Shown: positions 53,494 to 62,706 of the stretch, one piece after another | Numbering within the stretch: the first letter of the stretch is position 1 | Layout: each line of letters begins with the position of its first letter | From: Pyrinomonadaceae bacterium | GTDB taxonomy: Bacteria > Acidobacteriota > Blastocatellia > Pyrinomonadales > Pyrinomonadaceae | Assembly (NCBI GenBank): GCA_019694395.1 | Contig: JAIBCC010000016.1 | Coordinates: 1-64,000 of the forward strand | Direction of reading: 5' to 3' | Length of the DNA stretch: 64,000 nt | Translations under genes and position numbers: made by a program | Notes under the pieces: generated by a model | Seen by the model: only the letters and a program-made list of their open reading frames with translations | The model's database searches: none | Told to the model about the DNA's origin: nothing

Positions 53494-54515
53494 AAACGCC
53501 TCAGCGTTTCCCGAAAAACCGTTTCAACCTCGATGTCCATACAAATCCAATTTGAACAAGTCCGCCGATGACAGTTTATCCGGCAACCGATGTCAGTGCG
53601 TTCAACTCCAATGTCGTCTTGATTCGGACTGCCGTTGCGCCACCATTCTGTCGGTCCGAAGATACCGACAATCGGAGTTTTTGCGGCTACTGCCAAAAAC
53701 ATCGGTCCCGTATCCCCGCCAACATAAACTTCGGCGTGTTTTGCTAATTCGTAAAAACCTTTCAACGAAGGAGTGGACAAAATAATTTTACCCGATTTGC
53801 TTGATTTCAGCACTTTCTCAGCCAGACTTTTTTCATTTGGAGCGGTAGTGACAATTGAAACTAAGCCTTTTTCTTCCCATAACTTATCGGCTAATTGCCC
53901 GTATTTTTCAGCTTGCCAAAGTTTTGTCACCCAGCTCGTAGCCGGATTTAAAATGACAAAATTACTGTTAGCTTTTTGCACAATTTCAGCTGCTTCGCTT
54001 TTATGATTTTCACCTGTCCAAATCGGAAATTCAAAGTCTTTATCCGGCACAGTAATTTGCAAAGCCTGTTCCAGTAAAGCTAAATTTTTAACTACTATAT
54101 TTGTTTTCGGTTCAATCGGAAAAGTCTTGTGCAGTAAAAAACGGCTTGCAGGCTCGCGCAAGGCTTCTTTGGCAAATCCGAATCGTTTTTTTGCTTTGGC
54201 GAGCTTGGCAATGGCAGCAGATTTTAGAAGCCCTTGAAAATCAAGTGCTACGTCAAATTTTGTTTCGCGCAATTCGCGGATCTGCTGAGTCGCCGATGAA
54301 AAGTTTTTACCGAATGAATCTTTCTTTCGCAGAGATTTTGTGTCAACCTCGATAAGTCTGGAAATCAGCGGATTATTTCGCAAAATCTCGGCAGATTTTT
54401 TTTCTACAACCCAAGTTATTTCAGCATTTGGCACGTTAGAGTGGATTACCGGAAGCACAGGTAAAGTATGAATAATGTCGCCGATACTGCTTAATTTGAC
54501 GATAAGAATTTTCAT
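53442..54515 (-). CDS. GT9-family (heptosyltransferase-like) glycosyltransferase
   Basis: A 357-residue cytoplasmic enzyme of the lipopolysaccharide heptosyltransferase family. ATG at 54515 (MKILIVKLSSIGDIIHTLPVL) is the family N-terminus; an in-frame TTG at 54524 is less likely. Further marks are LDFQGLLKSA, LNPATSWVTKLWQAEKYGQLADKL is quoted in part: NPATSWVTKLW (nucleotide-sugar side), VYVGGDTGPMFLAVA and VGIFGPTEWWRNGSP. It should add a heptose or similar sugar to the LPS core. The last ~12 residues come from the heptad repeat and look foreign to the family. Confidence 0.92.
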   Translation of the reverse strand: MKILIVKLSSIGDIIHTLPVLPVIHSNVPNAEITWVVEKKSAEILRNNPLISRLIEVDTKSLRKKDSFGKNFSSATQQIRELRETKFDVALDFQGLLKSAAIAKLAKAKKRFGFAKEALREPASRFLLHKTFPIEPKTNIVVKNLALLEQALQITVPDKDFEFPIWTGENHKSEAAEIVQKANSNFVILNPATSWVTKLWQAEKYGQLADKLWEEKGLVSIVTTAPNEKSLAEKVLKSSKSGKIILSTPSLKGFYELAKHAEVYVGGDTGPMFLAVAAKTPIVGIFGPTEWWRNGSPNQDDIGVERTDIGCRINCHRRTCSNWICMDIEVETVFRETLRRLGLKSQVSKVSSLLLEN

Positions 54516-54666
54516 TACAATCAAATAGTGAATGTAGAAATTCGCTGTCCAAAAGTCAATTTAGCAATCCATTATTTGAGAAAAAAGTGCTAGACGAACA
54601 ACTTTTGAATGAGTTATTCTATAAATTAGGCAATTTGCCATAACCCCCGACCTCCCAAATGTTTGT

Positions 54667-55602
54667 ATGTCTAAACCAACACGCCCGAAACGTGATTTAC
54701 GCCCTGCATTGGTTTTTTTAGGAGGGGATTTACTCGCCGTCTCAATACCGCTTGAGCGCGAAATGGTGATCCTTGGACGCGCACTGGAAGCTGACGTCCG
54801 GATCAATGATACTAAGGCTTCGCGTCAACATGCCCAGATTGAAACCGTTTATGATGAAAAAACAAAAGAAACGACTTATGTTTTGACTGATCTGGAATCA
54901 AAAAACGGCACACTTTTGAACGGGCATAAAATTGCACAGGAAACTTTGCAGAACGGCGATAAAATTTCAATCGGTGAGCATATTCTGCGGTTTGAACTTT
55001 TGGACGAGATTGACCGCGAATATCAACATCAAATCCGCCGTTTATTGTCGCACGATGACTTGACCGGATTACTTTCGAGCCGCTCCTTCTTTTCGGAATT
55101 ACGCCGTGAAGCCGCCCGCGCCAAAGTTGAAAACCGCCCGTTTTGCGTTTTGATGATGGACGTTGATCATTTCAAAAAAGTTAATGACACTTACGGGCAT
55201 TTGACCGGCAGCAAAACATTGGAAGAATTAGGCTTTTGTATTATGCAATGCTTGCGGAGCGGGGATGTAGCAGCCCGTTTTGGTGGAGAAGAATTTGCTG
55301 CGTTTTTACTTGATGCCGATTTGAGTCAAGCCATGGTTGCAGCCGAAAGAATCCGCGAACTTATCGAAGAAAATGATTTCAGTATCTTAAAGCAAGGACG
55401 GCATTCCAAAACACACCGTATTACGATCAGTATTGGAATTGCCTCTTTTCCTAATGACTCGCACGATCCGATTGAGTTAGTTGAAATGGCGGATTCTGCA
55501 CTTTACCGAGCCAAACGCGAGGGCAGAAATCGGGTTTGTGTTTATCAGGATGCACCGTCCGAAGAATCAAAAAGAACTCATCCAGTTCGCAGATCAGCTT
55601 AA
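54667..55602 (+). CDS. FHA-GGDEF diguanylate cyclase
   Basis: A 311-residue cytoplasmic signalling protein. Residues ~25-115 form an FHA phosphothreonine-binding domain (ILGRALEADVRINDTKASRQHAQIE is cut at ASRQH: key residues are GR, SRQH and the SKNGTLLNG turn). Residues ~130-295 are a GGDEF domain with DDLTGLLSSRSF, DVDHFKKVNDTYGHLTG, the active-site GGEEF and, five residues before it, RSGD, an intact product-inhibition (RxxD) site. It should make c-di-GMP from two GTP, controlled by a phosphorylated partner. Its stop overlaps the stop of the convergent DsbD-like gene. Confidence 0.95.
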   Translation: MSKPTRPKRDLRPALVFLGGDLLAVSIPLEREMVILGRALEADVRINDTKASRQHAQIETVYDEKTKETTYVLTDLESKNGTLLNGHKIAQETLQNGDKISIGEHILRFELLDEIDREYQHQIRRLLSHDDLTGLLSSRSFFSELRREAARAKVENRPFCVLMMDVDHFKKVNDTYGHLTGSKTLEELGFCIMQCLRSGDVAARFGGEEFAAFLLDADLSQAMVAAERIRELIEENDFSILKQGRHSKTHRITISIGIASFPNDSHDPIELVEMADSALYRAKREGRNRVCVYQDAPSEESKRTHPVRRSA

Positions 55603-57686
55603 TTTTTGGCTAAATATTTTTCGCTTCCGGTTTGTAAAAATTTAACAAACTGACTCTCATCACGGGTTAAACCGGGAAAAGTTGCCAAAATATTTCCGTC
55701 CGGCGTAATAATTGCATAAAGCGGAAGCGCGACCGTCCCAAATTTTTCCGACTGCATTTTTTGGTAATCTTCATAAGGCTGACCTTCGCCGTCGGTGTAA
55801 AGTCTGGCACGAACAAATTTTGCCATTTCTTCCCGGACTTTAGGCTGCGGAAACATATTGGCTTCCATCCAGCGGCAATTCGTGCAGGTATAGCCCGTAA
55901 AATCAATGAAAATCGCTTTGTTTTCTTTTTTCGCCTGTTCAATTGCTTTTTCGTAATTATTCGTAATCCACTCACTTTCGCCGTTTGAAGAACCTGAATT
56001 TCCGCCATTTGTGCTAACCGTCGAGTTTTCGGTTTTGGGCGGTAAAAAGGCTTCGACACCGACCAACGTTTTACCGAAAAGTCCCGTCACTAAATAGAAT
56101 CCAAATGATAAAAAGATCAGCGCGATCATCACCCGCACTGCGCCGAGCCGTTCAGGTTTGGTATCGTGCGAAAGTTGGAAAAAGCCCAGCAAATAAAGGG
56201 TTATGAATAAACAAACGGCAATCCACGAAGCAATTACAACTTCACGGGTGAAAATTCCCCAACCCCAAACCAGATCAACATTGGAGATAAATTTCATTGC
56301 TGCCGCAATTTCCAAAAAGCCCATCACGACTTTGACCGAATTAAGCCAGCCTCCTGATTTTGGCAGCTGAGCCAATAATTGCGGAGCAATCGCCAATAGG
56401 AAAAACGGAAACGCAAAAACTGCGGAAAAGACCAGCATTCCCAAAATCGGATAAATCCAACTTCCTTGGGTTGCCAACACCAAAATTCCGCCGACAAAAG
56501 GCGTGGTGCAGGTAAATGAAGTCAATGAGAAGATCAATCCCATCAACAATAAGCCGAGATATTGACTTGATTCCTTACCGCGTGCATATGAATCAAGTTT
56601 GGTCATCACCGAGCTTGGAATCCCTAATTCATATGCTCCGAAAAGACTCAGCGCAAAGACAATAAATAATCCGCCGATAAAAATATTGACATACGGATTA
56701 GCCGCAAATAGCTGAATTCCGGTTGCGCCGAACAAAACTGCTAACAGAAAACCTAAAACCGTAAAAGTAAAGATAATTCCGAGCGTGAAAACAAAAGCGT
56801 TACCAATTGCTTTGGCGCGGCTTCCTTCGGCATGCTTGGTAAAATACGAAACCGTGATCGGAATCATCGGAAAAACACACGGCGTAAGGAGTGAAACCAA
56901 TCCCGCGACCAGTGCCGCCCAGAGAAAACTACCTAACGGCGTATCCTGACCAACATTACCGTTATCAAAATTGGTTGGCGACGAACTATTGGGTTTGGTA
57001 ACGCTGGCAGACGAAACCGAATTTATATTTGAATTTGTTTCCGTATTTGCTGCAGTGTTTATGTTTACATTGGCATTGGAATTTACGTTAAGATTCGCAT
57101 TGACGTTAGCATTTGCCGGAGTTGGCGTAACTGACGGCGAAGGCGTTGGGGTCGGCGTTGTTGACGGCGAAACACTTGGCGATGGAGAAGGCGATGCGTT
57201 AGCTTTTGGCGCGGTGATCGTTAAAGGTGCAGAAACCTTAACCGTTTTGGGCGGCAAACAAGTCGAATCGTTACAAACCTGAAAACGGACATTAACATTT
57301 AGGGGTTGTGAACCTTCCGGGGCATCTGCGGCAACCGTGAACGGAATATTGAAAGCGGCACTTCCTTCATAAGTTTCAGTATTAATTCCAAAGTTCGGAT
57401 CCATTTGAACCCGCGGACGAGTTCCGCTGACGCCGCCCATTTTGAAAGGTCCGCCGTCAATCGAAATCGTGGTGCGAATAGGACCGCCTGCACCTTGAGT
57501 AATGGAATACATATGCCAACCGCCGCCGATACTGGCTGTTACTTTGGCTGTTCCTTTTCCTCCCGCAGGAATACTGCTCGGCGAAACGCTCATCGAAAGC
57601 GAGACGGGATTCTGAGCATTAACAAATAATGCGGTTAGAAAAAATAAACTTAAAAATAAACTGAAACGGACGAGACTTCTTCGCAA
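55599..57686 (-). CDS. DsbD-like thiol:disulfide interchange protein
   Basis: A 695-residue membrane protein. TTG at 57686 is chosen as the start because AAGGAG stands 7 nt before it and the signal peptide follows at once (FSLFLSLFFLTALFVNAQ). Residues ~30-155 are a DsbD-alpha-like beta domain with the cysteine pair QVCNDSTCLPP. A linker of Pro/Ser/Thr then Asn/Ala/Val repeats follows (~160-250). Then come eight membrane helices of the CcdA/DsbD type (TPCVFPMIPITVSYFTKHAEG, CTTPFVGG) and a C-terminal thioredoxin-like domain with FTGYTCTNCRWME. It carries electrons from cytoplasmic thioredoxin to periplasmic proteins. All three redox pairs are present. Confidence 0.92.
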   Translation of the reverse strand: MRRSLVRFSLFLSLFFLTALFVNAQNPVSLSMSVSPSSIPAGGKGTAKVTASIGGGWHMYSITQGAGGPIRTTISIDGGPFKMGGVSGTRPRVQMDPNFGINTETYEGSAAFNIPFTVAADAPEGSQPLNVNVRFQVCNDSTCLPPKTVKVSAPLTITAPKANASPSPSPSVSPSTTPTPTPSPSVTPTPANANVNANLNVNSNANVNINTAANTETNSNINSVSSASVTKPNSSSPTNFDNGNVGQDTPLGSFLWAALVAGLVSLLTPCVFPMIPITVSYFTKHAEGSRAKAIGNAFVFTLGIIFTFTVLGFLLAVLFGATGIQLFAANPYVNIFIGGLFIVFALSLFGAYELGIPSSVMTKLDSYARGKESSQYLGLLLMGLIFSLTSFTCTTPFVGGILVLATQGSWIYPILGMLVFSAVFAFPFFLLAIAPQLLAQLPKSGGWLNSVKVVMGFLEIAAAMKFISNVDLVWGWGIFTREVVIASWIAVCLFITLYLLGFFQLSHDTKPERLGAVRVMIALIFLSFGFYLVTGLFGKTLVGVEAFLPPKTENSTVSTNGGNSGSSNGESEWITNNYEKAIEQAKKENKAIFIDFTGYTCTNCRWMEANMFPQPKVREEMAKFVRARLYTDGEGQPYEDYQKMQSEKFGTVALPLYAIITPDGNILATFPGLTRDESQFVKFLQTGSEKYLAKN

Positions 57687-57837
57687 AACTTTACTCCTTA
57701 CGCCACAGATTGCCGAAAACTTGCGTTTTCTCTTTACTAGAGATGCTTTTAACCTCAAATCTTATTCCAACTATTGTTCTATTTTACAGAAAAAAAGAAA
57801 AGTTGGGACGGATTATTTTGCAGGTGTTGAAAGATTC

Positions 57838-58272
57838 TCAGCTTTCCCGCAGAAAAAAAATGAAGTCGGTCGAGAGAAGTTTGATCTTTCCTTTCAAAGC
57901 ATTTGTGATTTGTCCGCGATGATAAGTTGAATGATTTACAACGTGCGTCAAAATATTCGGAAGCTTGTCGGAAAAAGCTCCTCCCTCTAAACTTTGGTAG
58001 CTGATAATTGTTTCAAAATCGGCGGTTTCCAAAAAATCCATCCAATCCGTCTGATTTTTTTGATGAGATTCGACACATTTTGCCAAACTTTTACCTTCGA
58101 AAATAAACGGATGATTTTGATTAGTAACCCGGTTAAACCAAACCTGACGAGCCAGCAAAATATGTTGGAAAATTTTTAGAGCGTCCTCATCCTGACTTTC
58201 TTTGAGCAATGAAATTATTCTCTGATTTGCCCAATTTTCATAGGTAAATAGTTGTAAATAATGTTCTTTCAT
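57838..58272 (-). CDS. DinB-family metal-binding protein
   Basis: A 144-residue four-helix-bundle protein of the DinB/YfiT family. The metal ligands fit: a histidine in QHILLARQVWFNRV near residue 45 and two in HVVNHSTYHRGQI near 118-122 (HxxxH spacing at the start of helix 4). The N-terminal YENWANQRII is typical. Family members act as thiol-dependent transferases or have no known role; substrate unknown. A single gene between DsbD and the next secreted protein. Confidence 0.9.
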   Translation of the reverse strand: MKEHYLQLFTYENWANQRIISLLKESQDEDALKIFQHILLARQVWFNRVTNQNHPFIFEGKSLAKCVESHQKNQTDWMDFLETADFETIISYQSLEGGAFSDKLPNILTHVVNHSTYHRGQITNALKGKIKLLSTDFIFFLRES

Positions 58273-58320
58273 TTATTTTTAAGAAAAGTAAATTTGCAAT
58301 TTCTGCTCACTGCCAACTGC

Positions 58321-59832
58321 CTAAGGTTTCTTTATCTCATCAACTTTGCCATCTTTGACCTCGGTATCAAACCGTTTGTAATCGCTGTATTTAATCAAAT
58401 TATTGATATTAAATCCGGCAAATAGAATTTTGATGGAAAGATTTACGTCGGCTTGCTGCGGCAGCCAAATTTCATTATTGACCAATTCATTTTCAAGACT
58501 GAACGAAGCACCTTGTTTGGCTTTGCCGATAAAATTTCCAAAACTTTTGGTCAAAACCGAATCCAATCGAACAACTTGTTTGGTTTTTTCATCCACCCAA
58601 ACTGCGCCGGTGCAAAAGGCAAAAAGTTTTTCCATTCGGGTTTGCGGTTTAAATTCGGGATTCGGTTCAAAGTCAAAAACGATAACCTCCCGTTCCTTAA
58701 ACCTTTCCCGTCGCGGATTTATCAAAACTGAGCCTTTCAAAGCATCTGCAATTGTAATTCGCTGACCTTCTTCTTTTGGTTGCCCGCCTGCACCCGAAGG
58801 ATTATCACGCTGCGTAATCTGCTTACGTTCTTTTTCAGAAATACGTTTTTCAATTTCCTCGACTTTTTTGGCAGCATCACGGTCTTCTTTTTCCTGATCT
58901 GATTGCGAAAGCGGTTTACCGTTTTTTTCGATCAAGCGGCTGATCCGATACCCTTTATAAAAAGTTAAGAGTTGTTTCTCTGAACTTTTTTCAATCAAAT
59001 TTCCGTTCTTGTCCAAATCACGGTCAATTCTTAATTCGGTGTAGCTGTAATTTTCCAAAATCTGGTCAATTTTGTCGGCATTTGCCCGAATTTCCTGCAA
59101 AAGTGTTGGAATATCCGGCAAAGGTTCATTTGAAATTTTGGGAAAATCGAAGTTTGATTTGGCAATCGGCTGATTATATTGGGCTGAATCAAGCTTGATC
59201 TCATAAGTTTCATCACCAACTTTTGACCTAATTGAAAAAGCTGTCTGAATTCCGTTTACGGCGCGATAATCACTGTAATAAAAGGTTTTAGTAAGTTCGC
59301 CTTGCGGAATTTCTTCGTAAACAGGCAAGCCTGAAACGGAATCAAAACAGCTTTTTATCTGCACTCCTTTGGCATTTGTGATAAGAACACAGTTTGCCGT
59401 CTTTCCATCAACATTGGTCGTTCCACCCGCTGAAATCTTTGCTTTTTCATTTTTTGTATTGAGCCAACGGGTATTGCGATAAACGGCTTCGGCTTGAAAA
59501 TCTTTGCTGGCATCGCCCGTAATAGTGCGTAAGCCGTTGCGTGAATCCCGAGTCCAGCCCGATTTGCCGTTGTAACCGGTGGCGATTTCAAACCCGTTCA
59601 AATCAAACATTTCTCCGTAGAGACTGCCGCCGGAAGCCATTTCCGAATATTTTCCGCTCGTGCTGTCAGAAAGCCGTTTCACCGTTCCGCTTAGTTGCCG
59701 CGAAGTTATTGATTTCAAAACTTTTTCTCCGCCTAAAGCCTTGTTTGCCTGACTCAAAATTTTGCCCGGGGATTGTGCCAAAAGATTTACAGATAATGCC
59801 AAAGTTAAAACTATTAAAAACTTAATTTTCAT
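58321..59832 (-). CDS. exported LolA-like/outer-membrane-lipoprotein-sorting-like protein
   Basis: A 503-residue protein. ATG at 59832 opens a signal peptide (KFLIVLTLALSVNLLAQ). The first half has the look of a LolA/LolB-type beta-sheet with helical lid (GKILSQANKALGGEKVLKSI, GKSGWTRDSRNG, VYRNTRWLNTK, NCVLITNAKG, SGLPVYEEIPQGELTKTFYYSDYRAVNG quoted in part). A charged Lys/Glu coiled coil (~300-340) links to a second beta-rich part (REVIVFDFEPNPEF, CTGAVWVDEKTKQVVRLDSVL). Fold assignment is by eye. A lipid- or lipoprotein-handling role is possible but unproven. Confidence 0.75.
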   Translation of the reverse strand: MKIKFLIVLTLALSVNLLAQSPGKILSQANKALGGEKVLKSITSRQLSGTVKRLSDSTSGKYSEMASGGSLYGEMFDLNGFEIATGYNGKSGWTRDSRNGLRTITGDASKDFQAEAVYRNTRWLNTKNEKAKISAGGTTNVDGKTANCVLITNAKGVQIKSCFDSVSGLPVYEEIPQGELTKTFYYSDYRAVNGIQTAFSIRSKVGDETYEIKLDSAQYNQPIAKSNFDFPKISNEPLPDIPTLLQEIRANADKIDQILENYSYTELRIDRDLDKNGNLIEKSSEKQLLTFYKGYRISRLIEKNGKPLSQSDQEKEDRDAAKKVEEIEKRISEKERKQITQRDNPSGAGGQPKEEGQRITIADALKGSVLINPRRERFKEREVIVFDFEPNPEFKPQTRMEKLFAFCTGAVWVDEKTKQVVRLDSVLTKSFGNFIGKAKQGASFSLENELVNNEIWLPQQADVNLSIKILFAGFNINNLIKYSDYKRFDTEVKDGKVDEIKKP

Positions 59833-60033
59833 ATTTGATTTTTTTAGAATTGAAATTATTTGATGCAATTTTTACCTGAATATCAAGGAAGATACCACGC
59901 AAATTATTAATTTCAAATGCCTTTGATGCTAAAGAGTTTATAAACTGTTGCACTAAGCGATTTTAAGATTTGTCTAAAATCAATAAGGCAAAGCGATATT
60001 CGATTATGATATTCTTTTTATAATAAGGTTTTT

Positions 60034-60534
60034 ATGTTTGAGCGAGAATTCATCACCAATCCGACAAAACTTGAAGCAGTTGACCTTTTTAATCAGGCTT
60101 ATGCCGAGCAATTGGATAAAAATTATGATGAGGCAATCCGCCTTTATAAAAGATCCATCGAAATCTTTCCGACTGCTGAAGCTTATACTTTTCTAGGCTG
60201 GGCATATAGTTTTCTGGGTGAATATGACCGTGCAATTGCCGAATGTTTAGCCGCAATTGCAGTGGATTCTTCATTTGGAAACCCTTACAATGACATCGGC
60301 AGTTATTTGATCGCAAAAGGAAATTTTTATGATTGTGTGCGGTGGTTCAAATTGGCAATGAAAGCCATTCGTTACGAAGCGCGAGCCTATCCGCACTTTA
60401 ATCTCGCGTATGTTTATGAAAAACGCGGGAAATTTCTCGAAGCCGCCAAATATTATGGTTTAGCCATCAAAGAACAGCCGAATTATTCCAATGCTTACAA
60501 TGCTTTGCGGAAATTACAGGAAAAATTGAATTAG
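60034..60534 (+). CDS. TPR-repeat protein
   Basis: A 166-residue cytoplasmic protein made of about four tetratricopeptide repeats (LFNQAYAEQLDKNYDEAIRLYKRSIEIFPTAEAY is one; then YTFLGWAYSFLGEYDRAIAECLAAI; PYNDIGSYLIAKGNFYDCVRWFKLAM; FNLAYVYEKRGKFLEAAKYYGLAI). No signal peptide. It probably acts as a protein-binding scaffold; partner unknown. Its stop codon overlaps that of the convergent arsC by three bases, so the two messages overlap at their 3' ends. Confidence 0.88.
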   Translation: MFEREFITNPTKLEAVDLFNQAYAEQLDKNYDEAIRLYKRSIEIFPTAEAYTFLGWAYSFLGEYDRAIAECLAAIAVDSSFGNPYNDIGSYLIAKGNFYDCVRWFKLAMKAIRYEARAYPHFNLAYVYEKRGKFLEAAKYYGLAIKEQPNYSNAYNALRKLQEKLN

Positions 60535-60962
60535 TCAAAAACTTTATCTTTTATTGCCTGTCTAAAATATTTTTCAATCTCATCCCGCACCCGCCGAAAG
60601 ATTTCAATTGTAGTTTCTTCGTCTGCTTCGCCAACAGCAGGCGGGTCGTCAAATGAATGATGAATTACTCTGGTTTTGGCTGGAAAATACGGGCAGGTTT
60701 CTTTGGCGTTGTCGCAAACGGTCAAAACATAATCTATTTCTTCGTTCACAAACTCATCCACTGATTTGGAACGATTTTGGGAAATATCAATCCCGATTTC
60801 TGCTAAAACTTTGATTGCCTCGGGACGGACGATTGAAGGCTTTGTTCCGGCACTGTAAACGTCATATCTGTTTTGCGTAATATGTTTTAATAAACCTTCC
60901 GCCATCTGCGAACGGGCAGAATTTCCGGTGCAAAGAATTAAGATTTTCTTCCTTTCAGACAT
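60531..60962 (-). CDS. arsC: thioredoxin-coupled arsenate reductase
   Basis: A 143-residue LMW-phosphatase-fold enzyme that reduces arsenate to arsenite. The P-loop is CTGNSARS (C11-R17). The resolving cysteines C83 and C90 lie in VCDNAKETC, and a catalytic aspartate is in HSFDDPP near residue 108. These are the marks of the thioredoxin-linked class (as in Staphylococcus pI258/Bacillus), not of the glutaredoxin class. It is the last gene of the ars unit: its ATG comes one base after the acr3 stop. Confidence 0.95.
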   Translation of the reverse strand: MSERKKILILCTGNSARSQMAEGLLKHITQNRYDVYSAGTKPSIVRPEAIKVLAEIGIDISQNRSKSVDEFVNEEIDYVLTVCDNAKETCPYFPAKTRVIHHSFDDPPAVGEADEETTIEIFRRVRDEIEKYFRQAIKDKVFD

Positions 60963-60963
60963 A

Positions 60964-62022
60964 TTAATTCAAATTAAAATATTTTCGCTGGAACCAGAGC
61001 GCGACGCTGACTAAACCGATTAAAGCCGGAACTTCAACTAAAGGACCGATGACCGCTGCAAAGGCTGCTCCCGAATTGATGCCGAATACCGCAACAGCAA
61101 CAGCGATTGCCAATTCAAAATTGTTGCTGGCGGCTGTGAACGAAAGAGTTGCCGTTTTTGAATAATCCGCGCCGACCATTTTCCCCATAAAAAAGCTAAC
61201 CAAAAACATCACGACAAAATAGATCAAAAGCGGAATGGCAATTCGGATCACGTCGAAAGGAAGCTGAATTATTAAATTACCTTTCAGACTAAACATAACG
61301 ACAATCGTAAAGAGCAGAGCAATCAGTGTTAGTGGAGAAATGCGCGGAATAAATTCGTTATGATACCAATCTTTTCCTTTGGCTTTAACCAATAAAAACC
61401 GCGTCAACATTCCTGCCAGAAACGGAATTCCAAGATAAATAAAAACGCTTTCGGCAATTTGTCCCATACTGATTTGGACAAAATTGCTTTGCAGACCGAA
61501 AAACGGCGGCAAAATGGCGAGAAAAATCCAGGCATAAACACTATAAAAAAGAACCTGAAAAATTGAATTAAAAGCCACTAAACCCGCAGCATATTCCGTG
61601 TCTCCTTTAGCTAATTCATTCCAAACAATGACCATAGCGATGCATCGCGCCAAGCCGATCATTATTAAACCGACCATATACTCGGGATAATCCCGCAGAA
61701 AGATTATCGCTAGAATAAACATCAGAATCGGTCCGATTATCCAATTTTGCACAAGAGAGAGACTTAGGATTTTTGTATTGCGAAAAACTTCTCCAAGCTC
61801 CTCATAACGAACCTTGGCTAAAGGCGGATACATCATTAAGATCAAACCTATCGCAATCGGAATATTAGTTGTCCCGATCTGGAACCGATTGATGAAACTT
61901 TCCGAACTTGGAAAGAAATAACCGATCCCCACTCCCAAAGCCATCGCTAAAAAAATCCAGAGAGTTAAGAATCGGTCTAAAAAAGAAAGTCTGGTTGTTG
62001 GACTACAATTTAAGCTGCTCAT
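60964..62022 (-). CDS. acr3: ACR3-family arsenite efflux pump
   Basis: A 352-residue inner-membrane carrier with ten predicted helices. Family motifs are [15 protein letters not shown], a conserved cysteine in [21 protein letters not shown] (arsenite-binding Cys of ACR3 proteins), and [18 protein letters not shown] near the end. It exports arsenite produced by ArsC. There is no arsA ATPase gene, as expected for an ACR3 system. It is the middle gene of the minus-strand ars unit. Confidence 0.95.
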   Translation of the reverse strand: MSSLNCSPTTRLSFLDRFLTLWIFLAMALGVGIGYFFPSSESFINRFQIGTTNIPIAIGLILMMYPPLAKVRYEELGEVFRNTKILSLSLVQNWIIGPILMFILAIIFLRDYPEYMVGLIMIGLARCIAMVIVWNELAKGDTEYAAGLVAFNSIFQVLFYSVYAWIFLAILPPFFGLQSNFVQISMGQIAESVFIYLGIPFLAGMLTRFLLVKAKGKDWYHNEFIPRISPLTLIALLFTIVVMFSLKGNLIIQLPFDVIRIAIPLLIYFVVMFLVSFFMGKMVGADYSKTATLSFTAASNNFELAIAVAVAVFGINSGAAFAAVIGPLVEVPALIGLVSVALWFQRKYFNLN

Positions 62023-62141
62023 ATTTGTTAAGACAGATATAATGTATCACTATTTTGAAATTATATTGTAATCGGCATCACAAAGATTTAACATTTTATT
62101 AATGCACAGCTTAAATTATTTGATTAGTAGCTGAAATCAAT

Positions 62142-62591
62142 CTAGCAGCAACCTGATTTTGAACGAGTGATGCCAATCGTTTCAGCTGTTGGTGCACAAC
62201 AGGCAGAAGCGGCAATATCTTTTTCGTTTGTGTTACCTAAAACAACAAAGACTTCCCAACGGTTGCCGTCAGGATCGCTGACCCAGGTTTTATCCTGCAA
62301 TGCGTAGCAGCAATCCGTTTTCATTTCTTCCAGAGTTATCAACCCCGCTTCTTGCCAACGCTTGCCCATTTCCAAAACCTCTTCAGTTGATTCGACTTGT
62401 AACCCGAGATGAGATAGCGAACCACCTTTGGCAAAAGGTAATTGATTCATCGTAAAATTTAACGGCGGATTAGCTACATCAAATTTTGCATAATCTTCTT
62501 TGACCTTGAACGGCACAACGCCAAACATTTTTGTATAGAACTCAATGCTCTTTTTAACATCACTGACATTTATCGAAATATGTGTTTTCAT
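62142..62591 (-). CDS. arsI: ArsI/CadI-type VOC-fold dioxygenase
   Basis: A 149-residue VOC (glyoxalase-fold) protein. The N-terminal HISINVSDVKKSIEFYTKMFG, central LSHLGLQVES, the vicinal cysteine pair in TDCCYALQDKTWVSDPDGNRWEVF and the C-terminal CC motifs (SACCAPT and SGCC) agree with ArsI C-As lyases and their CadI relatives. The H/H/E iron ligands are present (H4, H62 in LSHLGL, E in RWEVF). ArsI breaks C-As bonds of organoarsenicals; CadI-type binding is the alternative. AGGAG 8 nt before the ATG. First gene of the ars unit, opposite arsR. Confidence 0.9.
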   Translation of the reverse strand: MKTHISINVSDVKKSIEFYTKMFGVVPFKVKEDYAKFDVANPPLNFTMNQLPFAKGGSLSHLGLQVESTEEVLEMGKRWQEAGLITLEEMKTDCCYALQDKTWVSDPDGNRWEVFVVLGNTNEKDIAASACCAPTAETIGITRSKSGCC

Positions 62592-62614
62592 AATTATTGC
62601 TCCTGATTTAATTT

Positions 62615-62636
62615 CATATATGCTAAAACATATATG
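62615..62636. promoter_or_regulatory. probable ArsR operator
   Basis: Two copies of the self-complementary CATATATG, separated by CTAAAA (62615-62622 and 62629-62636), in the gap between the divergent arsI and arsR genes. Related ATATATT runs follow. Position and symmetry suit a dimeric ArsR repressor controlling both sides. Confidence 0.6.
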
Positions 62637-62706
62637 TTGAAACGAATATATTTCAGTAAATTAAAATTGTCAAGACATTTATTTCATTTTTTGCTAAAAT
62701 TTTTTT

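Noticed and set aside
12-59957. 12-bp identity TGTTGCACTAAG at 12-23 and 59946-59957
   Set aside because: Many 12-mer pairs are expected by chance in 64 kb; the flanks do not match.
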